Shown: piece after piece, positions 1-4,313 of the stretch | Numbering within the stretch: position 1 is the first letter of the stretch | How the letters are laid out: each line of letters begins with the position of its first letter | Origin: Clostridia bacterium | Lineage (GTDB): Bacteria > Aerophobota > Aerophobia > Aerophobales > AE-B3A | Length of the DNA stretch: 5,545 nt | Direction: 5' to 3' | Assembly (NCBI GenBank): GCA_030610745.1 | Contig: JAUWRC010000105.1 | Coordinates: 1-5,545 of the forward strand | Made by a program: the position numbers and the translations under genes | Notes under the pieces: generated by a model | What the model was told of the DNA's origin: nothing | Databases searched by the model: none | Seen by the model: the letters and a program-made list of their open reading frames with translations, nothing else

Positions 1-1410
1 AGTAGCTTCAACCTGGGAGTTTCTGTTGGAAGATCTTCCAGCAAATGTGAATACATCCACATCACAGGCATAAGCATTATAATCAGTGTTGGATTGAGTT
101 ATTCCATCGAAGTTGTAGGTGTGGGAAGTGATATAAGAGTAGGTCTTTTGTGTATTGGGCTCAATAGTGTTATCGGACAGATCCTTTACATTATTGATGG
201 TTATGGTGTAAGTAATTTCCGTTGAATGTTCCGAAGTGGTGAGAATAACAGCATCGGTTCCATCCATAGCTGCAGAGGAAATGCTAATGCCATTATCGAT
301 GCTGTAGTTGTTTGTAGTCGTGGCAGAGGTTTGCTCTACTGCTTCGCTGTATTCTACCTTCACTTTTGTTGACTCAGTACAACTGACCGAGTCAATGGTC
401 GGTGGAGTGGTATCTTCAAGATCAGTGTAGAAAATGAGTTCTGGACCTTCTCCCGGAGCAGCGCCCTCGCCAGGAAGGAAATAGGTTACCACAACACAGT
501 CTCCCTCGTTGTTCGGAGAGGGTAACACGGTGAAGGTGGCATTACAGAATGAAATGGAGCCCCCATGAGTCTCAACATCAAGAAAGGTAAAGTCCTCTGT
601 AGGATAATCATAGAGCCACACTCTCCAGTCCTCCCACACACCATTTGTGAGCTGTCCTTCCTGGATATTATACTCGCCTCCAGAAAGCCAGCCATAGTCT
701 CTATCACCAATGTTTCCATTAACTCCTTTATCAATGAGGGTGTTATTATATTCTGTCCAGGTCTCAGTTTGCCAATTTCGGGTTTCACCGAGGAGGTTAG
801 TTAACGTACCCTTTGCATTCAGGTCCCGTGTGCCATTGTAATAATGAAAACCGACTTTAATGGTGTTTCCGTCTGCGCTGATGCTGTAAACATTTGGTGT
901 TCCTTCCAGATCATTAGGAGAAAGAGTTATAGATGCCAGATAAGTTTTTGATGGATCGGCATTGAGCAGGTCATTGAGATTTGGATAATACTGGAATTTC
1001 AGCTGGGCTTTCCCCGAAGTACCCGGGCTCGACCACTGTTCGTGCACGAGAAGGTATGCATCAGCTTCGGCATGATAGGCAAGAGTGGGCTGACTTGAGT
1101 TCGAAGCCAGCTCGACTTGGTATGTCCAGTTTATTAAATCTGTTGAGGTGGCAAGGCGTATCTCAAATTCCGTACCTATATAGGAGTGATATACACCTAG
1201 GTAACCGCCGCTGGGATTTTCAATTATCTTTAGGGTATCCAGTCTATTACCCGTATCGTCTTCTGCATTATACTCATACGCAGTTGACCCAGGAACATCT
1301 GTCAATAGATCTATAACCTCTTGAGGAACTGCACTGGCCATCTGGACCCCCCAGGCCAGACACATTACTAGAGCTAAAGCTATGATTAACCCTTTTTTCT
1401 TAATTTTCAT
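1..1410 (-). CDS. Secreted protein with GH43-like beta-propeller region and C-terminal bacterial Ig-like domain (partial, C-terminus off window)
   Basis: The minus-strand frame is open from the ATG at 1410-1408 to the window edge (470 codons, no stop). The start is fixed by AAGGAG six bases upstream. Residues 1-27 form a Sec signal peptide: MKIKKKG basic start, a hydrophobic core, and cleavage predicted after ASA. Residues about 28-310 are rich in beta-strand, Trp, Tyr and Asn, with motifs such as RLATSTDLINWTYQ, SQPTLAYHAEADAYLLVHEQW and NIGDRDYGWLSGGEYNIQEGQ. These recall the blade repeats of five-bladed propeller (GH43/GH32-type) proteins. A linker LPGEGAAPGEGP lies near residues 312-323. 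From DTTPPTIDSVSC (near residue 332) to about 430 is an Ig-like module of the SbsA_Ig/Big_5 kind, with VKVEYSEAVE and TITINNVKDLSDN. The protein is exported; a role in binding or cleaving polysaccharide is inferred, and no catalytic residues can be assigned. An insertion sequence now sits in its 5' leader. The coding call is firm, the fold call moderate. Confidence 0.85.
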   Translation of the reverse strand, partial: MKIKKKGLIIALALVMCLAWGVQMASAVPQEVIDLLTDVPGSTAYEYNAEDDTGNRLDTLKIIENPSGGYLGVYHSYIGTEFEIRLATSTDLINWTYQVELASNSSQPTLAYHAEADAYLLVHEQWSSPGTSGKAQLKFQYYPNLNDLLNADPSKTYLASITLSPNDLEGTPNVYSISADGNTIKVGFHYYNGTRDLNAKGTLTNLLGETRNWQTETWTEYNNTLIDKGVNGNIGDRDYGWLSGGEYNIQEGQLTNGVWEDWRVWLYDYPTEDFTFLDVETHGGSISFCNATFTVLPSPNNEGDCVVVTYFLPGEGAAPGEGPELIFYTDLEDTTPPTIDSVSCTESTKVKVEYSEAVEQTSATTTNNYSIDNGISISSAAMDGTDAVILTTSEHSTEITYTITINNVKDLSDNTIEPNTQKTYSYITSHTYNFDGITQSNTDYNAYACDVDVFTFAGRSSNRNSQVEAT

Positions 1411-1416
1411 TTTTTT

Positions 1417-1422
1417 CTCCTT
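1417..1422 (-). promoter_or_regulatory. Ribosome binding site of the secreted propeller protein
   Basis: Read on the minus strand this is AAGGAG, six bases before the ATG at 1410. It supports this start rather than any internal Met. Confidence 0.75.
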
Positions 1423-1443
1423 ATTTTTCATGAAACTAGCTTT

Positions 1444-1448
1444 TGACA
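1444..1448. repeat. Left target-site duplication TGACA
   Basis: TGACA directly precedes the left inverted repeat and recurs directly after the right one (3701-3705). TGACA is itself nearly palindromic (TG-N-CA), so it also makes the inverted repeats look extended to 23 bp with one mismatch. A 5-bp duplication plus 18-bp repeats is the simplest reading. Confidence 0.75.
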
Positions 1449-1466
1449 ACCAACTTTTGCACGAAA
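1449..1466 (+). repeat. Left terminal inverted repeat of the insertion sequence
   Basis: ACCAACTTTTGCACGAAA is an exact reverse complement of 3683-3700, with 18 of 18 matches. It is the likely transposase binding and cleavage end. Confidence 0.92.
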
Positions 1467-1469
1467 ATC

Positions 1470-1484
1470 TTTTGATAGTCAAAA
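1470..1484. repeat. Small subterminal inverted repeat TTTTGA-TAG-TCAAAA
   Basis: A 6-bp perfect stem with a 3-base loop lies just inside the left end. A second stem follows at 1497-1509. They may be internal transposase sites or hairpins that mask read-in transcription. This is positional inference only. Confidence 0.35.
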
Positions 1485-1496
1485 ATAGCTGCTTTT

Positions 1497-1509
1497 TGAG
1501 AGATTCTCA
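1497..1509. repeat. Second small subterminal inverted repeat TGAGA-GAT-TCTCA
   Basis: A perfect 5-bp stem with a 3-base loop lies between the left end and the transposase promoter. It could be chance at this size. Its nearness to the 1470-1484 stem is the only reason to list it. Confidence 0.3.
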
Positions 1510-1544
1510 GTGATAAGAGTGTATAAACCTTTCGGTACTTTCTA

Positions 1545-1573
1545 TTGACTTTTCCTTTCTATTATGTTAGAAT
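1545..1573 (+). promoter_or_regulatory. Sigma70-type promoter for the transposase
   Basis: TTGACT (1545-1550) and TAGAAT (1568-1573) are separated by 17 bases, each one mismatch from consensus. Transcription would start near 1580, leaving a very short leader of about 17 bases before the ATG at 1597. The promoter lies wholly inside the element. Confidence 0.75.
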
Positions 1574-1581
1574 AAGGGTGA

Positions 1582-1587
1582 AAGGAG
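1582..1587 (+). promoter_or_regulatory. Ribosome binding site of the transposase
   Basis: AAGGAG, nine bases before the ATG at 1597, fixes the transposase start. Confidence 0.7.
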
Positions 1588-1596
1588 AAGAAGACA

Positions 1597-2076
1597 ATGT
1601 CTTATCAATCAATCGATACCGAAAGAAAGATAGATCTCATTCTAGAGCACCTAAAAGGAGCAAGAATTTGCTTTCTAGCTCGTAAATACGGAGTAAATGA
1701 AGATTCCATTCATCTCTGGAAAAATAAGGTCTTAAAAGCTTTATCTCAGATTCTCTCTCCCAAAACACCGGGTCCACGACCTCGTCCCCAAGTTGAGATT
1801 CTCGAAGAGGAGCTGAAGAAATTACGGAAAGAATATGAAGCTTTATCACAAATATCGCAGATAACTGTTTCAACTAAAGCTCCCTCTCTTTTGGAAGAAA
1901 GGCCAAGTAAGTGTCCCGAATGTGGAGCTAGCCGGATCTGGAAGAATGGAACCTATCAGGTTACCGGAGAAAGAACGTCTCGCTCTTTGAAAGTGAAAGA
2001 AAAAGGAACCGTTCAGCGCTTTCGCTGCTCTCATTGTGGAGTAAAGCTCTATCTGGTAAAAAAAAAATCAAAATGA
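1597..2076 (+). CDS. Transposase N-terminal segment: HTH, coiled coil and zinc ribbon (159 aa as read)
   Basis: This is the DNA-binding part of the transposase. Residues 9-48 form a helix-turn-helix of the transposase/HTH_28 type (ERKIDLILEHL, then LARKYGVNEDSIHLWKNKV). Residues 65-88 are a Glu/Lys/Leu-rich probable coiled coil. Residues 106-148 are a zinc ribbon with CPEC (C106, C109) and CSHC (C144, C147), likely coordinating one Zn and contacting the element ends. The frame ends in TGA seven codons after the zinc ribbon, immediately after a run of ten A's. The next segment of the protein resumes in the +1 frame at that run, so this is probably the front of one long protein rather than a separate gene. 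It is conceivable that the short form is made as a regulatory DNA-binding protein, as truncated products act in some other insertion sequences. No catalytic residues lie here. Confidence 0.85.
   Translation: MSYQSIDTERKIDLILEHLKGARICFLARKYGVNEDSIHLWKNKVLKALSQILSPKTPGPRPRPQVEILEEELKKLRKEYEALSQISQITVSTKAPSLLEERPSKCPECGASRIWKNGTYQVTGERTSRSLKVKEKGTVQRFRCSHCGVKLYLVKKKSK
2058..2067 (+). other. A10 homopolymer at the transposase frame change (possible slippage site)
   Basis: Ten consecutive A's lie exactly where the coding frame moves by +1. The downstream frame is closed just upstream by TAA at 2057-2059, and the upstream frame closes at 2074-2076, so the switch must occur within about 15 bases that include the run. 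A transcript lacking one A, or with two extra, fuses the frames. RNA polymerase slippage on runs of nine or more A's is established in bacteria and used by some insertion sequences. Ribosomal -1 shifting would not work: that frame meets TAG at 2082. Confidence 0.6.
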
Positions 2077-2662
2077 AGAAGTAGAAAGAATTGAGATTCA
2101 CCTTAAAGAGGCTATTTTAACAAGTGAGCCGCTAAAAGATACCTTCTCTTTTAAAGAAGAGATAATTAGCTTAGAAAAGGTAGAACTCTCATCTAATTTA
2201 GGCTCTTCCTCTAAAAGCAGCCCTCTTTTCAGGGTTATCTTAGCCAAGAGGCTCGATCTTCATATAGAAAAGGAAAAGAGCTATTTGCCCGAAGCCTGTC
2301 CCAAAGAAGCTTTACCCGAGAAAAAAACTCTCTTTTTTGAATCAGTTAATTCCCAAGATAATATCCAAATCAATATAGGCCTGGATGAGTTCAGTGAGAT
2401 TCTCCCTTCTGGTTTTTTAGCCATCCTGGCCAGTTTTGCTAAAAGTCTTGGCTTTTTCGATCCCTTTTTGAGGCATTTCTATCTTCCCATGAAAGAGGTA
2501 AAATACACCATAATGGATAAGATTGTTACTCTCTTCTCCTCAATCGCAACAGGATGTTCCCACATTAAAGACATCAACCACAAGCTTACTCCCTATACTT
2601 CGGCAGCTTCTTTATTTGGAATGGATAGATTTCCCGATCAATCAGGGATTAATAGCTTTTAA
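2060..2662 (+). pseudogene. Transposase middle segment, between the frame change and the in-frame TAA
   Basis: This is an open frame directly downstream of the A10 run, beginning right after an in-frame TAA, so it has no independent start with a ribosome binding site. A TTG at 2285 could be taken as a start, but nothing supports it. The first ~70 residues are a charged linker (KEEIISLEKVEL and similar). The last ~110 residues are helical and end LFGMDRFPDQSGINSF, then TAA. The F-P-D-Q-S motif is typical of IS4/IS1380-type transposases just before the catalytic domain. The segment gains meaning only as the middle of the 694-residue protein. Confidence 0.7.
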
Positions 2663-2668
2663 AATAGA

Positions 2669-3682
2669 ATGGGCCCTTATGATGTTATCCAACTGTCCTT
2701 TGCCTTTGAGGCTATTTTGAATAAGGTTATCCTTTTCAAAAATGAGCAAAAGGTAGACCTAAATATTGATGCTACTGGCCTTGTTGTCTATGGAGATAAG
2801 TATCAATTTGCTAAAAAGGGATATTTCCCCAAGAAAAGAGGTAAAAAAGGCTATCATCTATCATTAGGAACAACTAACACCGAGCACAGCCAGATTTTAT
2901 CCCTTTTTTTAGACCCAGGCAATATACCCTTAAACTTAAGATTATGGGATACAATTTATGAGGCAGCCGAGGTTCTTGGTTCCTTAGAGAGAATAGGAAT
3001 CATTAGAGCTGATGCCATTTATGGAATAGGGGTTGATATAGCCATCCTTTTAGAACAGAATCTATCCTTTATCATTAAGGGCAAAGACCCTCGAACTGCT
3101 AAAAAAATTCTCAGGGAACTTGACCCCTGTTATGATGATTGGAAAAGAGTGGATGTCACAACATGGGCCTTTGATGCAAAATACGTTATCATAAGAGGTT
3201 GTCCTTATCCAGTAAGAACAGTCATAACTAAAGCAATTAATGCTAAAGGAAAACTTGATTGCAGACATATCTACACCAGCTTTTCTCCAGAAGAAATGGA
3301 TGAAGTAGAGGTTGCCCTTTCTCGTAGAAAAAGGATAGACATTGAGGCCATAATTAAGGATGACAAATATGGCCTACATATCGATAACCTAAGAACTAAG
3401 AACTTTTGGGGCATCTGGGTTTATCTTTTGATAGCAGGAGCTACCCATAATCTAATTTCTCTTTTTAGAGAAAGGGTCTTATCAGGAACAGGAATAGAGG
3501 ATCTAGGAATTCAGACCATAGTTAGAAAGCTAACTGATATCCCTGCTAAGTTTGAGAAAGAGCAAAACAAGATGATACTCCTCTTTCCAGCCGGTCATGA
3601 ACTGGCTCGAAGATTCGTTCAGGGAAAACAGGATAATCATAAAGGTAGTGTTCTTCCTTTACAGAAAAAGCTATACAATTAA
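2669..3682 (+). CDS. Transposase catalytic segment (DDE domain, 337 aa as read)
   Basis: This segment is in the same frame as 2060-2662, separated only by TAA AAT AGA. The ATG at 2669 lacks a ribosome binding site, so independent translation is doubtful. Catalytic residues: D34 in LNIDATGLVVYG, D115 in IIRADAIYG, E226 in RIDIEAIIKDDK, with R222-3-E226-6-K233 matching the REK part of the YREK signature (the usual Tyr position is Arg219). Between the first two Asp residues are GYFPKKRGKKGYHLSLG and LFLDPGNIPLNLRL; after the second comes LLEQNLSFIIKGKD. The C-terminal helices HNLISLFRERVL and IVRKLTDIPAKF resemble the tail of IS1380-type enzymes. The catalytic core therefore looks intact. The stop codon is flush with the right inverted repeat. 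Confidence 0.8.
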   Translation: MGPYDVIQLSFAFEAILNKVILFKNEQKVDLNIDATGLVVYGDKYQFAKKGYFPKKRGKKGYHLSLGTTNTEHSQILSLFLDPGNIPLNLRLWDTIYEAAEVLGSLERIGIIRADAIYGIGVDIAILLEQNLSFIIKGKDPRTAKKILRELDPCYDDWKRVDVTTWAFDAKYVIIRGCPYPVRTVITKAINAKGKLDCRHIYTSFSPEEMDEVEVALSRRKRIDIEAIIKDDKYGLHIDNLRTKNFWGIWVYLLIAGATHNLISLFRERVLSGTGIEDLGIQTIVRKLTDIPAKFEKEQNKMILLFPAGHELARRFVQGKQDNHKGSVLPLQKKLYN

Positions 3683-3700
3683 TTTCGTGCAAAAGTTGGT
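3683..3700 (-). repeat. Right terminal inverted repeat of the insertion sequence
   Basis: This is the exact reverse complement of 1449-1466. It begins with the base after the transposase stop codon. Confidence 0.92.
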
Positions 3701-3705
3701 TGACA
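3701..3705. repeat. Right target-site duplication TGACA
   Basis: Second copy of the 5-bp sequence at 1444-1448. Removing the element plus one copy restores a continuous spacer between the minus-strand gene's leader and the region at 3706 onward. Confidence 0.75.
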
Positions 3706-3839
3706 GTACCTATTTTTTATACTACCAGGTAATTTTTTCTCCTCATCACATGCTAGCCACCTCCCTTCCACCCCCTCAGATTTAGTAGAAAAAATCGTTT
3801 TCGAGCTTTTTGTTCAAATTTGTTTGTTTTTTATGTCAA

Positions 3840-3850
3840 GCAAACGTTAG
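3840..3850 (+). repeat. GCAAACGTTAG, left member of an 11-bp perfect inverted pair
   Basis: It is the reverse complement of 4276-4286, and similarity extends to 14 bases with one mismatch on the inner side. The central AAACGTTA resembles a LacI/PurR-family operator (consensus form GCAAACGTTTGC), centred on CG. It could be an auxiliary operator, or one end of a ~447-bp non-autonomous element. Confidence 0.55.
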
Positions 3851-3881
3851 ACTGCATAATTAAATAGTGCAATTTTTCTGC

Positions 3882-3894
3882 CAATTTTGTACAT
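3882..3894 (+). repeat. 13-bp direct repeat CAATTTTGTACAT, copy 1
   Basis: Identical to 3987-3999, which overlaps the first TGGACA-N4-TGTACA palindrome. Here only the right half-site TGTACA (3888-3893) is recognisable, so this may be a degenerate fourth site. Confidence 0.55.
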
Positions 3895-3949
3895 ATTAAA
3901 TTTAAATGGTACTTAATTGCTTTACTGGTAAGGATTTAGAGATTTTCAG

Positions 3950-3961
3950 GGATGTACATCC
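3950..3961. repeat. Perfect 12-bp palindrome GGATGTACATCC
   Basis: Self-complementary with no spacer, and containing the TGTACA core seen in the neighbouring sites. It may be another protein-binding site, but the zero spacing differs from the N4 sites. Confidence 0.4.
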
Positions 3962-3982
3962 TTGATCCTTTTTTCTGATTTG

Positions 3983-3998
3983 TGGACAATTTTGTACA
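3983..3998. promoter_or_regulatory. Putative operator 1: TGGACA-ATTT-TGTACA
   Basis: This is a near-palindrome with a 4-base spacer and one arm mismatch. It shares arm sequence and spacing with the sites at 4063 and 4154, and lies about 220 bp upstream of the -35 box. Confidence 0.5.
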
Positions 3999-3999
3999 T
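3987..3999 (+). repeat. 13-bp direct repeat CAATTTTGTACAT, copy 2
   Basis: Identical to 3882-3894, at a distance of 105 bp. It overlaps putative operator 1. Confidence 0.55.
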
Positions 4000-4034
4000 T
4001 TTCAGGAAGAAAACTGTGTGGGAAATGTTTGAGT

Positions 4035-4055
4035 TTTAGCTTCTGGAGAGCTAAA
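4035..4055. repeat. Hairpin TTTAGCT ... AGCTAAA
   Basis: A 7-bp perfect stem with a 7-base interior. The interior can pair further (CT with AG) around one bulged base. It lies 7 bases before operator 2. A shorter version (AGCT stems at 4132-4135 and 4143-4146) precedes operator 3. Confidence 0.45.
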
Positions 4056-4078
4056 GGGAGAGTGGACAAAAATGTTCA
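4037..4078 (+). repeat. Hairpin-operator module, copy A
   Basis: It reads TAGCTTCT, two variable bases, AGAGCT, then a purine stretch and AGTGGACAAAAATGT. The same order recurs at 4131-4169 with a 3-base gap and a few substitutions. The pair looks like an imperfect duplication of about 40 bp. Confidence 0.6.
4063..4078. promoter_or_regulatory. Putative operator 2: TGGACA-AAAA-TGTTCA
   Basis: Same arms and spacing as operator 3, with one mismatch in the right arm. It begins 80 bp after operator 1 and 91 bp before operator 3. Confidence 0.5.
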
Positions 4079-4130
4079 TTCTCTATTTAGCTATTCTTAT
4101 TGGCCGAATTTTAGCTGCTGGCCTGGTTTC

Positions 4131-4169
4131 TAGCTTCTAAAGAGCTCAAAAAGTGGACAAAAATGTCCA
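4131..4169 (+). repeat. Hairpin-operator module, copy B
   Basis: Second copy of the module at 4037-4078. It is 3 bases shorter and carries the perfect version of the palindrome. Related TTTAGCT words also occur between the copies, near 4086 and 4110. Confidence 0.6.
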
Positions 4170-4173
4170 CTTT
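4150..4173. promoter_or_regulatory. Putative operator 3: perfect 10-bp inverted repeat AAAGTGGACA-AAAA-TGTCCACTTT
   Basis: This is the strongest of the three related sites, with 10 of 10 paired bases around AAAA. It ends 31 bp before the -35 box at 4205. In RNA it could form a hairpin, but no T-run follows (ATAAATTTG), so a transcriptional terminator is less likely than a regulator binding site. Confidence 0.55.
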
Positions 4174-4204
4174 ATAAATTTGTCGGTCATCGTCTCCCGT
4201 GGTC

Positions 4205-4232
4205 TTGACATCTTTAGAGGATTCTCTATGAT
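4205..4232 (+). promoter_or_regulatory. Sigma70-type promoter upstream of the GxGYxYP remnant
   Basis: TTGACA (4205-4210, perfect) and TATGAT (4227-4232) are separated by 16 bases. Transcription would begin near 4239, giving a leader of about 75 bases that contains the CTAACGTTTGC site. It may now serve the downstream intact gene at 4887 by read-through. Confidence 0.7.
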
Positions 4233-4275
4233 GAGAAAAATAGTGAGAAGAGGTTAATTTTTTTCCTTATTTAGC

Positions 4276-4286
4276 CTAACGTTTGC
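4276..4286 (-). promoter_or_regulatory. CTAACGTTTGC, right member of the inverted pair; LacI-family-like operator in the leader
   Basis: Reverse complement of 3840-3850. It lies about 37 bases downstream of the predicted transcription start and 14 before the ribosome binding site, a position suited to repression. LacI-family operators are CG-centred palindromes of this look and often control sugar genes. The regulator is not in the window. Confidence 0.45.
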
Positions 4287-4299
4287 ATAAACTATATTC

Positions 4300-4305
4300 A
4301 GGAGG
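4300..4305 (+). promoter_or_regulatory. Ribosome binding site AGGAGG of the GxGYxYP remnant
   Basis: A full AGGAGG, eight bases before the ATG at 4314, so the original gene start is preserved. Confidence 0.75.
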
Positions 4306-4313
4306 AAAAGAAA

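Larger units (their letters stand above)
1597..3682 (+). pseudogene. tnp: Full-length DDE transposase, reconstructed, interrupted by a +1 frame change and an in-frame stop
   Basis: Frame 1597-2058 joins to frame 2066-3682 if one A is dropped from the A10 run. If the TAA at 2660-2662 is read as a sense codon (TTA Leu would give SGINSFLNRMGP), the product is about 694 residues. Order: HTH (9-48), coiled coil (65-88), zinc ribbon (106-148), a Lys/Ser-rich linker with no recognised domain, an all-helical stretch with FPDQSGINSF (typical of the region before a DDE domain), then the RNase H-like catalytic domain with D (codon 2768), D (codon 3011) and E (codon 3344). Absence of any spacing or ribosome binding site between the pieces argues for one cistron. 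The first break could be bypassed by slippage; the second looks like a genuine nonsense mutation. Sequencing error at the homopolymer is an alternative for the first break only. Confidence 0.75.
1449..3700 (+). mobile_element. Complete insertion sequence, 2252 bp, DDE transposase, 18-bp inverted repeats
   Basis: The element is bounded by perfect 18-bp inverted repeats (ACCAACTTTTGCACGAAA and its reverse complement) and 5-bp TGACA duplications. Inside are a promoter, one transposase cistron broken twice, and no passenger gene. The transposase stop codon (3680-3682) abuts the right repeat, so the element is compact. The catalytic domain has D, D and E, with an R-3-E-6-K spacing as in the IS4/IS1380-type C1 signature. 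Family placement is uncertain: IS1380-like or IS1634-like is plausible, and both are known for short duplications of about 4-6 bp. The N-terminal HTH and zinc ribbon look atypical for either. Intact ends suggest recent insertion, while the broken transposase suggests it now moves only with help in trans, if at all. Confidence 0.9.
3706..4313. other. Non-coding, repeat-rich regulatory spacer (608 bp)
   Basis: No convincing gene is present on either strand; the few open frames are short, lack ribosome binding sites and have low-complexity translations. The stretch is AT-rich and holds several symmetric or repeated elements, annotated separately: an inverted GCAAACGTTAG pair, three TGGACA-N4-TGTNCA palindromes, a duplicated hairpin-operator module, a 13-bp direct repeat, a 12-bp palindrome and a promoter. 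The part from 3706 to about 3839 has no obvious structure. A minus-strand TATAAA (3716-3721) there might be the original -10 of the left-hand gene, but no -35 is clear. Before the insertion this spacer would have been shared by the divergent genes. Confidence 0.7.

Noticed and set aside
486..788. Minus-strand open frame inside the secreted protein gene
   Set aside because: It lies in a different frame on the same strand as the well-supported 470-codon gene, with no signal, domain or ribosome binding site.
981..1316. Plus-strand open frame of 111 codons
   Set aside because: It is antisense to the secreted protein gene and has no ribosome binding site or recognisable domain; a shadow.
2285..2662. 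Independent gene starting at TTG 2285
   Set aside because: There is no ribosome binding site, and the same frame is open back to the A10 run at 2060, so it is the middle of the transposase.
1444..3705. 23-bp inverted repeats with one mismatch as the element ends
   Set aside because: The extra five bases are better explained as the near-palindromic TGACA target duplication, since they are identical in direct orientation at both ends.
3700..3725. Promoter from the TTGACA at the right junction reading rightward
   Set aside because: The nearest TATACT lies only about 12 bases downstream, too close for a normal sigma70 promoter.
3597..3785. Small plus-strand open frame crossing the right end of the element
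   Set aside because: It overlaps the transposase end in another frame and runs over the inverted repeat into non-coding DNA, with no start signal.
3786..3815. Hairpin TCG-TTTT-CGA with flanking A and T runs
   Set aside because: The stem is only 3 bp; the flanking A and T runs are out of register and expected in AT-rich DNA.
4150..4180. Rho-independent terminator
   Set aside because: The stem is good but only moderately GC-rich, and no T-run follows. It stands upstream of a promoter, with no gene ending nearby on either strand.
3840..4286. CRISPR array or tandem repeat locus
   Set aside because: The repeats are few, of unequal length and spacing, and have no uniform spacers.
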